Part shown: positions 23,942-35,454 of the stretch, piece by piece
Layout of the letters: the number at the start of each line of letters is the position of its first letter
How positions within the stretch are numbered: position 1 is the first letter of the stretch
NCBI GenBank assembly: GCA_001599915.1
Contig: BCIG01000017.1
Coordinates: 620,001 to 684,000 of the forward strand
DNA length: 64,000 nucleotides
Source: Symbiotaphrina buchneri
Taxonomy: Eukaryota; Ascomycota; Symbiotaphrinales; Symbiotaphrinaceae
Reading direction: 5' to 3'
Program-made: the position numbers and the translations under genes
The notes under the pieces: model-generated
What the model was told of the DNA's origin: nothing
The model's database searches: none
Seen by the model: only the letters and a program-made list of their open reading frames with translations

Positions 23942-24706
23942 TCACTGCCCACCCCCAATAGGCCTCAACATACAAACCGTACGATCAACGCCCTCGCCAC
24001 CAAACCGGCCCTTATCAACAACAATCTCATCGACATCCTGGAACCCTACGCGCTTATACACGGGGTAGCCTGCCTTACTAGCCTCCAGCCACGTCGGCAC
24101 GCGCGCGTCGTCCGCGAGCGCCACGCCGGCCCGCAGCAGCGCGCTGCCCGCGCCTTTGCCTTGGTATTCGGGCAGGACGGCGAGGTTCTGGAGGACGAAA
24201 TACGCCCGGCCCTCCATCTCCCGCTCGCGCACCTCCTTCATGCGCCCAAAGAACGCCTTCATCGCGCCCTCGTTCCCCTGAGGTGGCACGGGCGGGAGAA
24301 CCATCGGCTCGACGTCCTCCGGCCGCGCGTAGAAATGCCACTGCGCGAACCCCACCACTGTCTCCTCCTCTCCCTCCTTTCCCTGCTTTCCCTTCTGCCC
24401 TGTACTCTCGCCATCGGTTTCTGCGGTGCTCGGGCCGGAGCCCTCGCCCTCGTCGTCGAGGACGGCTTTGAAAAACCGCACGTGCTTGTCGCGCGCAAGC
24501 AAGTTGCGGAATTCCTGGATGCGGTGCTCCCGGCCATCCGGGTTGGGTGGGCCGAACATGATTCGCCCGAGTGAGTGGGGTGTGTTGAAGGCGGCGGACT
24601 CGATGGCTGCGAAGGCCCGGAAGTCAGCGTCGGAGAGGTCGGAGGGGTGGATGCTGATGCGTGTTCGCGCCCCGGGGGCGGGCGTGCTGGAGGTGGAGGG
24701 CGTCAT
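23942..24706 (-). CDS. GNAT-family N-acetyltransferase
   Basis: An intronless frame of 254 residues. The acetyl-CoA binding motif A is clear at LAVLPEYQGKGAGSALLRAG, followed by WLEASKAGYPVYKRVGFQ, the motif-B arm that places the cofactor. The N-terminal third (SDADFRAFAAIESAAFNTP) matches the fungal type of GNAT that acetylates small molecules. An acidic, Gly/Glu-rich insert (about residues 85-115) interrupts the fold before VVGFAQWHFY. It converges on the NmrA-like gene with a 243-bp spacer. Substrate unknown; presumably cytosolic. Confidence 0.9.
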   Translation of the reverse strand: MTPSTSSTPAPGARTRISIHPSDLSDADFRAFAAIESAAFNTPHSLGRIMFGPPNPDGREHRIQEFRNLLARDKHVRFFKAVLDDEGEGSGPSTAETDGESTGQKGKQGKEGEEETVVGFAQWHFYARPEDVEPMVLPPVPPQGNEGAMKAFFGRMKEVREREMEGRAYFVLQNLAVLPEYQGKGAGSALLRAGVALADDARVPTWLEASKAGYPVYKRVGFQDVDEIVVDKGRFGGEGVDRTVCMLRPIGGGQ

Positions 24707-25677
24707 TTTGTTTTTTTGGGGAAGGCGAAGTGGTGGGGGGTGGGATGGGGAATGCGTGGAGTAGTGGAGAAGAGGGTGAAGATGTAAAGAGGGTTGGATG
24801 ACCGCGTGAAGAAGAAGAAGTCGTCGAAGGAAGCTTCTTTATTTGTACCACCCCTCAGCTCTCTGGCGTTACACAGACAGAACAAATTCGTGACGGTGTC
24901 GGACTGCTGCCTTGGAGTAGCAGCTTCGGTATCGGTGCGAGACTCGGGACTGGAAACCAAGATGATTCATATTTCTTTGTCCGAGGGGTCCAAAGTGCAG
25001 CAACCAGCGGCTTTCGGCAGGTCCAGCCATAGCTACCTGCCTATAGCGGTTTACGGCGGCCCGCCTGAGTGGCCGTTGGGGGTCAAGGGGGTTTTAATTA
25101 CTCCGCTTGCCGAGTCCCGTATTTGCTTGGTTTTACGAACTCCGTATCCGTACAAGGGTGCGGTTGGGGGCTTTGGCTGATGAAAGACCTGGAGCTGGAA
25201 GATGAGAGGATGTGATGGAAAATTCCAGAAAGGGAACTAGGCGAGCCGAGGGAAAGGGGCAGTCTTGTTTGCGCCGGGGATAAAGGCACGATGGTGGTAG
25301 AGACTCCCAGAAATGAAATGAATTTTAACCTATAAAGGAGAACGTCGCCTGGAAATGGATGCAATTCTCGACAATTACGTGCAACACAATCAAGAAAGAA
25401 CTTGACAAACTCCGATTCGCTCTTGACGCCACATGCTCCAAAGACACACACTTCGCTGATCTCCTACCATATCCTCAGCGTCCAACCAAGCAAGATCATC
25501 CCACGGCACCCAGGCCGACATTGAACAGCGTCAGAAAGTGCAGGGTTTCTCACTTTCACGCCGGACAAAATGCTAATCTGTGTACGCCATCGACACAAAA
25601 CACTCCGTGAACGCCGACCAAACAGTTCAGTATCCTCTTCCTGTGCTTTTATCCCTTTTCATCCTTCGTGTCAGCAG
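24707..25677. other. Intergenic, about 1 kb
   Basis: The GNAT promoter and the 3' flank of the small gene that follows. Overlapping short frames show no motifs; I see no gene. Confidence 0.45.
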
Positions 25678-26063
25678 CTAGAGCCGCCGGGAAGCATCTC
25701 TGCAGAACCTCTCCATCGGCGTCAAATTGAGATCGGGCTGTTGTACGTATCCCGATAGATCAACGCCAGACACGGTATAACGGCTTCTTTCATCGGAAAG
25801 GTATGTCCCTTGCTGCTTGCCCTGGCGTGCAAACTTGGACACATCTGCCGGCTCCCGATTATGGTAAGCCTCCCAGTCGGACACCTCCATCAGACTCAGG
25901 GCCTCTTGTTGGAGCTTGGAGGAGTCTCCCCTGTTGGTGTACTGTTAGCTTCGTAGTGGTGCATTGTGGAGCGAGTAGCTGACGGTCTTTGAGCCTGCTG
26001 GGAATGTCTATTGTTGTGACCATGGCTCACTTGCGGCGGTCTGTCTGAGAATACTTTGGCCAT
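25678..26063 (-). CDS. Small two-exon protein, uncharacterised
   Basis: Exon 1 is 26063-26031 (start in a good ACCAAAATGG context) and exon 2 is 25941-25678, with a GTGAGC donor and a TAACAG acceptor in phase 0. They give 98 residues beginning MAKVFSDRPPQYTNRGDSS. The protein is hydrophilic: KLQQEALSLMEVSDWEAYHN, RQGKQQGTYLSDERSRYTVS, and a basic C terminus LTPMERFCRDASRRL. No signal peptide, membrane span or known domain is visible. I do not recognise a named family; the pattern looks like a conserved short intracellular protein. The main uncertainty is whether more exons lie upstream. Confidence 0.55.
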
Positions 26064-26996
26064 TTTGGTTGACCTGGGTATGGTGTGAGGCGTGGTATGG
26101 TGTTTGCTATGAAGAGGCTTCTTGCCGGGGGGGCTCGCCAGGAAATCCTCTTACCAGGAGCGTGCACTGGAGACGGTCAGGGGCTCAGGGTTGGAAGACT
26201 CGACACCAACTTGCCGTTGGAAGGACAGAGACCTCGGACTTGAGCTTTGAGGAAAATGGTCATGAACAAGCAACGGATGCACCGTTATTTATCCTCACAC
26301 CGTCTGCCATCCCTGGCACTGCCCAAGCGCAGAAATGGCATCCGGTGTAGACCGCCCAACATCCTCACGTTCACCGATATCCAATTCTGCTCACCGGAAG
26401 ACGAAGAAAAGAAACCGGATCATCTCATCGTGTAACCACGATATGATAGGCCTTAAAAACAAGCTTAAACCCAACATGGGACGAACACCCATCACGAGAA
26501 ACCTTAAGGCCTTTGACCGATCTCCAATCTGGGAAAGGCGTCCTCATAAGGCCTCTCAAAACCCCGCGGATTGGAAAAGCTCCCGGTACCCCGACCAATG
26601 GGCGATCCCCCGGATTTGCAATGAAGTTGCCGGCGCGCAATGCGAGGGACCAATCCCAAAGCTGGGGTTTGACAGGGCGGGCCCTTGCGGCTCATGGGCG
26701 CCGGATGTGAGGGGAGTGGTTGGCAACGCCGCAAGGCGAGGCGGGCGTGAACACCCGTCCCGATTAGGAAATCGGTGAAACTGCCAACAAACCACCACAA
26801 GGCAAATATCTAGCCCAAGCACATCCGCCTTATGGGCCCCGCGACGGCGGGACTCAGGCACATTTTGTCTCACCTGTGCATCTGCTGCGCCGCAGCGCAA
26901 TCCTCTCCACCATTCCAGCGTCATCCTCACAGCCGGCGCTCGCACGCACCGCAATCTTGCGCTGTGGCACGCCCCCGCCCACACCCCGCGCCCACC
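26064..26996. other. Intergenic, about 0.9 kb
   Basis: The divergent upstream region of the small gene and of the GNAT at 26997. Open frames are present on both strands, but none has a motif or believable splicing. Confidence 0.45.
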
Positions 26997-27856
26997 ATGA
27001 GCCAACTGCGCCTCCGGTACGCACAACTCAGCGACCTACCTCGCATCCACGAGACGACGCTCGCGGCATTACGCGCACGGAACGACTTCTTCGCGTACAA
27101 CTTCCCGCGGCACGTCGAGTTTGCGCGCGATAATGCCGCGGGCTGGTACTGGAACCTGGCGCCCGTCTTGTTTGAGCGGGACACGGCTGTGCTGGTGGCT
27201 GAGTACACGCCGCCCCATGCTGCTAATGGCGAGGAGCACGGGGCTGATGTGGGTAAGGGAGAGGCGAGGAAGGCGCAGGAAGAGGAGGAAGCCGTCGTGG
27301 GCTGGGCGGAGTGGATCTGGCATGACAATGCCCAAGAAGCCCCTCCTGATGCATTTCCGCGGGATACGTGGATCCGGGCTACGACCAGTCAGTACTATCC
27401 TGAACTATCCTCCCGCTGCAACAGCCTGAATGGTCTTGATCTGCTCACATATTAGGGCTCCTCATCGACGCATACGTCCGCGTGCGAGAGGCGCTCTTCC
27501 CCAGGCGGGACGTCGACGGCGGCCGACTAGAGGCCTTCCGACGAACCCTTCGCACACAGCACAAGGAGGACCTGTTGGGTCCATATCCGGACCTCCTCGA
27601 GCTGTCCTCGCTGTACGTAGACCCGCAGTACCAGCGGATGGGTGCTGGCAAGTTACTGGTGAGCTGGGGTACCGACCTTGCAAGGGAGAAGGGCTTGGTG
27701 GTAGGCGTGCAGACGGGGGCGGCGGCTAAGGAATTCTACGAGCGGCTTGGGTTCAAAGAGAGGGGTTGCAAAGTCGTGCAGAAGGATGGAGAGGACGTTC
27801 GGCTTGACCTGTATGCTATGGTACTGCCGCCTCATCCGGCGCCCCTAACTACTTGA
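26997..27856 (+). CDS. GNAT-family N-acetyltransferase (left flank of the dioxygenase cluster)
   Basis: Exons 26997-27387 and 27456-27856 give 263 residues. The start is the ATG in context CCACCATGAG at 26997; an in-frame open extension to 26832 is Pro/His-rich and unlike protein. The N-terminal half (RLRYAQLSDLPRIHETTLAAL, HVEFARDNAAGWYW) matches the same fungal GNAT subgroup as the gene at 35455. Motif A is LSSLYVDPQYQRMGAGKLLV, and the motif-B arm is GAAAKEFYERLGFKE. It likely acetylates a small amine or xenobiotic with acetyl-CoA. It converges on the TauD-type dioxygenase (123-bp spacer). Confidence 0.9.
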
Positions 27857-27979
27857 GAGTGTGAATTGTTAAGTCTGGTTCAATCATGAAAATAAAATAC
27901 CAAACAGAAATCCACCTCCCGGGAGACCGTCCCCAATAGATGCCAACCTCCCCAATCCCTATATAGTCTGACTTCTAGA

Positions 27980-29420
27980 CTACCCATTCCTCTCAGCATC
28001 AAACGCATCATTAGGGGAATACTTCAGGAGCCACTTCTCGGGTTTCTGCTCTTGCTCCCTCCCATAGAGTCCATCCCAGAACGGTTTGAGCCCCGCCGGA
28101 ATCTCCCACGCCCTCTTCGGATCCCTTAGACAGAACTTGAGGAGGTGTCGCTGGGGCCCGCCGGCATCCGCAGAGATGCGCTCGGTGAAGGCCTCGCGCG
28201 CATGCAGAAGCGCCATGTTGTTCATGTAGACCATGTCGCCCAGATGGCCAGGGAGCGGCATGGCGTTGCGCGCCGCGATGGCGTGCACGGCGTTCATGGC
28301 CTCGGTCTGCTGCGGCGTGATGGGCGGCAGAGCCGGGTTCCGCTTGCGCGAACGATAGCCTGAGTAGGGATACCGCGAGAATTGGAAAATGACTTTGTTG
28401 TCGGCGACGTTGAGGAAGGAGATGCGCTTGGGTGGGTATTTGGTGTAATCGTGGTAGCTAGATGATGGGAACAATTCAGTATTTTGCTGACCTTTGCCTT
28501 TTTAGATGGGTTCTCAGATAGGCAAGACCTACGTATCCAGGACCCATTCGGAAGCTAAGGTCTGCAACAGATCCGCCCGCGTTGCAGCGAGCTCGTTGTA
28601 TATCTGCCAGCCGCTAGATATCAACGTTCTACCACCCTGCTCGGCTACACCAATGGTGTAGAGAGCCAGTATGTCTCCGCTATCGGTGTGGAAGCTCTTT
28701 CAGTTATTCGTCAGTCTGGGATCTCATAGCTGATCGGCGGGCCATTTTACTCACCATTGCCTGGTCGGTAAACCCGGGCGACAGTATCTCATCACCCTTG
28801 TTCTCCCAACCTGCATTGACGACATGGCCTAAGGCAAAAAGATTAGTTCAACAGCCACATGTGAGACGGTGGAATTACTTACACAGGACATGATCGCGCT
28901 TGTAATTGAGGTAAGCTCGTTCCTGGGCGACATATAAGGATATGCCTGTGTATAGAAGACTGTTCTCCTCCTCCGTGTACTTCGTAGGGTCGATACCACG
29001 GATAACGACAAAACCGCGGCCGCTGTAGCATTGCTCGGATACCGCATCCAACCGCTCGGCCAAGCCTGATGGAAATTCAAATGTCTTTTTACTAAGTTGC
29101 GCGGGACTATAACCCTGTTCTTCACCCCAGTCAGAAGACTCATCCAAACAGTAGGGTTTAACTCTCGAAGCACCTTTGACTACTTTCATAGCCGAGTCAA
29201 TGGCATCGACCTCTGCCTTTGAAAGTTGCATAATCCATTCATTCTCACGTGCAGCCATGTCTTTCCCAACCCAAGCGAGCGGTGAATCGAGCTGGCTTGG
29301 GAACCCGTCGGGAAGACCATCTCTGGAATTGTCCAAGTGGAGCTCCGTGATGTACGGACTCGCAAGGTCTTTTTCTGACGGATAGTACTGAAGAGCAGCG
29401 ACGGGCGTGAGAACTTCCAT
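27980..29420 (-). CDS. TauD/TfdA-type Fe(II)/2-oxoglutarate dioxygenase
   Basis: Exons 29420-28883, 28828-28755, 28696-28533 and 28457-27980 give 417 residues, all phases consistent. The iron-binding HxD motif is in SFHTDSGDILALY at the start of exon 3. The distal His is in YMNNMALLHAREAF and the 2-oxoglutarate Arg in LLKFCLRDPKRAW. The N-terminal region (LDSPLAWVGKDMA, ENEWIMQLSKAE, GFVVIRGIDP) is typical of the fungal TfdA family. Members hydroxylate or cleave small acids, sulfonates and aryloxy compounds, or act in natural-product pathways. The tail-to-head neighbour is a zinc-cluster regulator, followed by a divergent MFS transporter; that arrangement suggests a small catabolic or export cluster. 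I start at MEVLTP rather than the upstream in-frame Met. Confidence 0.92.
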
Positions 29421-29965
29421 TCCGTGCACAGATTTTGAGGTTGCTTGAAGAATGTAAATGCAGTGCACCAGTAAAATATGGGGTGGCCTTCTGTACGGAA
29501 TACATGGGCGGCTTTATACCTCGGGTGCGGCTCAGAGTCTGCAGTCCCTGTATGTCCATTCCCACATCCTAAGATACCCAGCTGGCACAATGTGGGAGCG
29601 CTGATCCAGAATTGATCGCCATCGAGTCTGAAGGGTGGGTCGGCAAATGCGGCATTGCATTACCATAATCCTGGACCGTGGCATTGATGAACAAGCCGCT
29701 AGATGTGACTTGCGATTGAGATCGCCGCTTTCACCTTCATCTTCTGTTGCGGCGTGCCCATGCCAAGGTTGCATAAGATAAGCGTGCAGACTTTTCATGG
29801 CGACGAGGATCCCGAATGAACAGGCCATCCTGATTGGAGAGACAGGAAGGAGCAAAAGCATATCCAATGCCGATGGCACTCGTAGATCGAGCCAGACCGA
29901 AGCCCGGATGCGATCCAGTTAGCATTACTGCTTTTCACGTGCCGTTGTCACGGCTCAGCAGCGTG
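29421..29965. other. Promoter region of the dioxygenase
   Basis: Spacer between the regulator's stop and the dioxygenase start. Open minus-strand frames exist here but lack motifs and splice sites joining them to the dioxygenase. Confidence 0.45.
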
Positions 29966-32502
29966 TCATGGTTGGTCGAAAAGGTTTGCACACCACACCA
30001 TCTCGAAATCGTACCCCTGCACAGAAGCGGGGTCTTTGCGGCTCTGAGTGATTTTGTCTGTAACCGAGCCGTGTCAGTGTTACACAGGAGCTCGACGCAG
30101 CCATTGAGCGGGTTACACGTCTTTCAGGAAAAGAACATACCCCAATTAGTCCGTACGAGCTCGAGGAATATGTCCGTCTCCTCGTGTTTGCATGGGGCAG
30201 GTGCGGAGTTAGGTCGCAGCTTGGCGATGCTGAACGGGTAGTTGGACTTGAAGTAGGTTTTGATGGCGTGGAGAATATGCTGTGCTGACCAGCGCCACTG
30301 GTCCATCATTTGTTCGGAAGTCTTGATAGCATATGCAGATACGGAGTCCTGATCGAGTCTTAGATAAGTACGGATCAAACTGACCGGTACTTACGATGTC
30401 CTTCAAATCATCACGGTAAGCCGCTTGATCACCATAAGCATACTCCACATTGGATAATAAGATAAAAATTGTTAGGAAGATCTCCAGCCAATCCTTGGAT
30501 TTCTTTTCTGTCAACCTCGTCCACAATATCTTTAGCAGCTTTTCGGACATTTCCTTCATCCAAGCTATGATAACTGTGTCGCACTGCAGGTCCAAAATCG
30601 GAGGAATAGGCCGTAGATTGTAGAGTGGCGAGACTGGGTCTTGAACTACCTTGACGCCGAGGACCTCTCGTCCAACGAGGCTACGGTCAGTCTGGCATAG
30701 GCGGCCGCCTACCCAGATATCCAGCGCAGCGGAAACCATGGATCTGTTATTCGCATTCTGATCTTGTTTTAGTCATAGACTTCAAGTATGATACAAAGAA
30801 ATACATACAGCGTATCTAACTGCTGCTTCCAAAACACGTAGACTGAGGCTATCTGGCTTCATGGCCGAGTTTTCCGCAAGAAATACGGTCAAGAAATGTC
30901 GGGAGCGACGTTTGATCTCGGTTTGGAGCAGTTTGCTGTCAATAGCGGCGTAAGGTGGGATAGAGATGTATTCGTCGGCTGCCGCACCGCAGATATACTT
31001 GATCACGACCTCCGCAGGTAGCGGCTCGAAGTGGCGGCATGGTACTGGAACTGGGTCACTCTCGGCTGTCCCGGTCATGTTCAACTTCAACATCGTGGTG
31101 GTGGAGGTTATCCAGCCTAGGTCGGACCGCACTGGCTTCACATGAAGAGCTGAGCCTGTATAGTACATGGTCAGTTTGGCTACGAGATTGATCAGTCATG
31201 CTTACGTTCACGGAAGAAGCCACAGTCAATCAGGTCCAACTTGAAACATGGCTGGCTGAAGGTGCCATTTGCCCGTTTTTCACAGTATAGACAGATGTCT
31301 CCTGTCGATGGCTTGCACTGTTGAAGATTAAACCTTCAGTATTCCGAGACCAACCTAGAGAATCGGGAAACTGACACTCATCTTCAGCATTCTGCAGTTG
31401 AAACAAGCCCCCCTTCTCCGGGTGTCGGCCACTTCCCGCCGACGCTCTTCTGAAAACCTCTGCCTTTTATTTGGAGTATGGAACTTGTTGGTTCCGTCCT
31501 CGAAGGAGAACGTCAGCGGAAAGCCACACTGCTGCTGCGTTCCGGTGCTCTGTCTCTTCTTCATCGTCTTGGTGATGCGGAAGTCAGCCTTCGCAGACAT
31601 CGATGGTTCTATTGGATGTTGGCAGGCATATGAAGCCTCGGCAGATCGTAACGTTCCCACCGCTAGTTTGGCCCCGTTGGAACATGATGGAATTAGCGCA
31701 TGGTACGGGGTAGGACGGGTGTCCTCTGGATTGGACAGTCCCGCATCGATCGTATATACGCGTTTGTTGTGGGTCATGTCCGGTGTGTGCATGTACTCTG
31801 ATGAACATAGCCCGCTATGTATTTCTGAACATGTTCCAGTCGGTATCATGTTGGGTGCACCGCCCTGCTCCGTGGGAGTGGCCGTGGAAAAGTTCGATAA
31901 CACATCGGCTTCGAGAGGGGGCAGAGCTTCAAGGGAGACATCTCCTTTGGCTTGAAGAATATGAGAAGGATCTATGCACAAAGGGAGAAATGATTCCACG
32001 GCTGACGACCCGTTCGTGTATTCTGACCGACTTGAGCAACCAGCGCCATCCTCGACCCGGGAATGCCCTGAAGCATTTAGGGTTGAAGGGGATGATTGTA
32101 GAAGAGAGTCGTAGTAGGAATTGAGGTCAACGAACAACTCCGAAATATCCTGGTCGGGCTCTTGGGGTACTTTTGTCAGCGCCGGATCGGACAGGCGATC
32201 GCTGTTTGCCGTCGACGCATGTTGAGCGGAGTGGAGGGGTCGAGCTGCTTTCCCCTGGTCCGGGGATATTGCAGAGTTATTGGGAGGGTCGGAGGTGTCA
32301 GGACCTATTCGAGAGATGTTAAGCTAAGCCTGAATGACTGAGTGTGGGGATAGACCATCATACCCGCGTCCGAGAACTGCAAGAGCGCCCACGTCGACTC
32401 ATCATTGAAGTCGTACTCAAGTGCGATATCATCCAAGTCGTACAGATGACCAGTTGCATCGGAGCCAGGCTCACCAGAGTCAGCATCCAGAGCCTGAACC
32501 AT
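29966..32502 (-). CDS. Transcription regulator with an internal zinc-cluster domain, 7 exons
   Basis: Exons 32502-32364, 32304-31376, 31317-31206, 31155-30809, 30757-30395, 30348-30141 and 30057-29966 give 729 residues without a frame conflict. The zinc cluster lies in the middle of the protein (about residues 345-390) and is completed by splicing. It reads CFNCRMLKMSC, then CLYC and a last Cys in FSQPC, that is C-x2-C-x6-C-x7-C-x2-C-x11-C. A basic stretch (KKRQ, NKRQRFSEERRREVADTRRR) precedes it. The N-terminal 340 residues are acidic and Ser/Thr-rich, as in an activation region. Fungal regulators with such an internal, loosely spaced cluster are common but unstudied. It is divergent, by 291 bp, from the MFS gene and upstream of the dioxygenase, so it may control both. 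Confidence 0.9.
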
Positions 32503-32793
32503 TGTGCTCCCACATACGTGTAGGTGAGCTCTTGGGTTTTGTGCAAGGAAGCTCTTATGGGGAAAGAATGACTGGTTGCTTGAAACTGCCTTTGTTATGA
32601 AACTGTGCGGCTGTGTGGCGGTGATGGGGAAGTCGCTGCTTAGTCATTTAGCAAACCAGCTCACCGATTACCCTTTTTGGTTTTGTAAGGCTGCCTCGGG
32701 CACACACCAGGCAACATCAACATCAGCCCAGCGCCTTTTGTCTCAAGGCGACCAACGCGACTGTTGCACCCAACGAACCAGACTTTGGGCAAT

Positions 32794-35068
32794 ATGACAG
32801 ATGCATTAGCAGCAGAAAGTGAGGCTTTGCTTGCCACTACCGATGAACGTGAGGAAGAGCGTACATCGGGCGCAGGCGTTTCTGAGGCTTCCGGTGAAGG
32901 TGGCCAAAAGGAATACCTACTCAGACTGCTGCCAAGCCTTCTGCTTGGGTGAGGCTGCTACCGCACCCAATTATCTTGCAGTATTATGGGAGTCCCTGCT
33001 AATGCAATTGCAGAATATTTGTGGCTTCTTTCAATCTGACATTTGTGCTGGAAAATTACAGTCGCAGGATTGGTAGGTGTTAGCCCGATACTCCTATGTC
33101 TTTCTGAAGGAGACATCGTTGACTTTTCATGCAAGCTTCAAACCTCCATGATATGCAGAATGCTGTCTGGATCGTGCTAGCTGGATCTGTCAGTGAATCA
33201 GTATTCCAGCCGCTGGTAAGTGCCAACGATCCCCACAGACGTTGATTTTCTGACATTCATTCATGATCAGTACGGTCATTTGTCCCGCCTTTATGGACGC
33301 CGCATTCCTACAGTCGTCGCTTGCACGATATTTCCACTCGGACTACTTCTATGGTAAGTAGTACCCATGATGACCACGGTAGAACAATGTTGACGACTAT
33401 CTCAGTGGTTCAAGTCGTCGAGTATGGCAGCTATCTCTGGCGGCCATCGTTTCGGGAATGGGCTCCTCTGGGATTCCTCTCGTGACCACCATCATCCTCA
33501 ACGGTGTGATCCTCTCTTCTGCTCATACAATTCGTACTGACTCATACAGACCTTGTCCACCTGAATCGGCTTGCGATCTGGCGCAGTATTATTGTTCTGT
33601 TGCGTACCTGTGGCATGATGTTAGGTGGACCTGTCGGCTCCAGTATCGCGAAGTCACTGGGATGGCCTAGGTTCTGAAGCCGTCTCTCTTTGTCACCAAT
33701 TCTGCTACTAACGATTACAAGCGTCTATTACATTGAAGCTGCTGCGATGGCAGTGGGACTAGCCATACTTTTTCTAGCACTCCGCCTCGTCAAGTCCCAA
33801 AGCTCAGCCGTTGGAGCTTCAGAAACCGATGATCCTCCTGCCTCGGAGAAGCAGCCTCTGGATATAGCAGGCGGGTTACTACTCATTGGTGCTTTAGGTA
33901 TCCCGCTTGTAGCTCTTAATATCGGCGGTAACATTGTGCCTTGGAGCCATCCTGCCGTCATTACCTTACTTTGCTTGTCACCTCTCACCTTGCTTGCGTT
34001 CTGCTACACGGAAGAACGGCTGACCCGGAACCCGGTTATTCCACTTCGGTTCTTTAGGAATGCTGAGGTGCTGAAGGTCTTCCTCTGCACATTTCCGGTG
34101 ATGTTTGCATGGAATCAGGTTAGGTTTATGGAGACCTTCAAAACCTTTCCCATTGCTAACCAACTTTAGATGCTGTTTAACATAGCTGACCTAGTCCAAG
34201 TGCGAGACCTCAAAGGCTCGCATTTTCAGGACTGGGTCTTAACCTGTCTCATCGCTGGGGAACCGTTAGGAGCACTAGCCTCTGGTTACTGGATCAAGCG
34301 TACAGGGAGACCGAAGTGGCTTTTGTTAGTGAACAGTGTCTGTGGTGTCATTTTATACAGTAGCATGTTCTTGGGCTGGATTGGTATGTGCGCCTTGTCG
34401 GCCAATATGGAAGCTGAAAGACCGCAGTGCTGACTGGGTCCTTTAGAACCAGATATTCCGGTCTTCGCGCCAGTACTGGTCTTGTTTGGAGCCAACGTCG
34501 GAATTGCTTATAACTGCCTGATCATCAGTGTGCTCTCTGCAGTGCATGCAGACGGTAAGTCGCTATACCCATTGTAAGGAGATGCCTGGACTAATTCGGG
34601 ATGAGACCACCCTTCTCTTTACGCGCTATTTGAACTTGTCGTCGCAATCACTGCAGACATAGCTATTGCAGTATCAACTGCATTGTCCCGAGCCCTTATC
34701 AAGCGTGGGCTAGTCAAAGGCCTTGAAGGACTTCCAGATGCCGCCGAGGAAAGTAAACCATATCTCGTGATCCTAACAAGCATGTCTAACTGTTTATGCC
34801 ATGTAGATCATCCATGGAAGCTTGCAAAGCTTTGACTATATTCGAGCCTTGCCTCACACGACACAGACAATCGTTCTGAACTCGTTCTTGAAGGCTTACG
34901 AGAGCCTGTACGGTAAGACAGAGAGTATATAGATTCCGGTGGACTGCAGCTGATCCGTCCCTAGCACTGGCCGCTGGGTTATTGATCGCTAGCATTTTCA
35001 TTGCAGGCATAATGAAGAATCGTCATGTGGACTCTGCAGCAGTGCAGGTACGAGCACCGCCGCCATAA
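32794..35068 (+). CDS. MFS transporter, DHA2-like (14-TM type), 12 exons
   Basis: Exons: 32794-32948, 33014-33072, 33136-33215, 33271-33353, 33406-33503, 33550-33670, 33722-34118, 34170-34383, 34447-34554, 34606-34766, 34807-34912, 34965-35068. Product 561 residues. Splicing rebuilds the first helix (LRLLPSLLLGIFVASFNLT), FQPLYGHLSRLYGRRIP (motif A), and motif C of drug antiporters around GGPVGSSIAKSLGWPSVYY. The hydrophilic acidic N terminus (DEREEERTSG) and the number of helices fit the DHA2 group that exports drugs, siderophores or metabolites. The donor of intron 10 (GTGATC at 34767) is the least certain border. It shares its promoter with the zinc-cluster regulator and may export the product, or import the substrate, of the neighbouring dioxygenase. 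Confidence 0.88.
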
Positions 35069-35454
35069 GCGGACTGGCGCGGAGAATGTTCGCTGGGGTG
35101 GGGAGGGGTGGACTGTGAAAGGGACTGGGACCGGGATCCTTCATGGAGGCGTGAGAAGCGTTAAAAGTCTGTAATGAGCTCGGAAGACCAGCCAATGTTT
35201 GCACGTCATGCTTATCGCATAGCAAACGAATTGATTGTGAAACGCACTTGCCGCTGTGGATCTTTCCCGAAATGAAGCTTGAATTTCCTCCATGGACTTC
35301 GCCTGTTGTGGCAACCGGTGAGGTAACCCTTGTACTCCGGTCCAACTCGGAGACGCAGCTTTATTATCGAAGCGCTTTTCGATCAATTCCACTGCCCACA
35401 AGCTCCACTTGATACCCAATGCCCGTCCTCAGTGAAGAACAAAGGTAGTTGACC
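35069..35454. other. Short intergenic region
   Basis: MFS 3' flank and the promoter of the next GNAT; no other feature recognised. Confidence 0.5.

Noticed and set aside
26832-26996. In-frame extension of the GNAT start by 55 codons
   Set aside because: His/Pro/Arg-rich text outside the GNAT fold; the ATG at 26997 has better context and matches the paralogue start.
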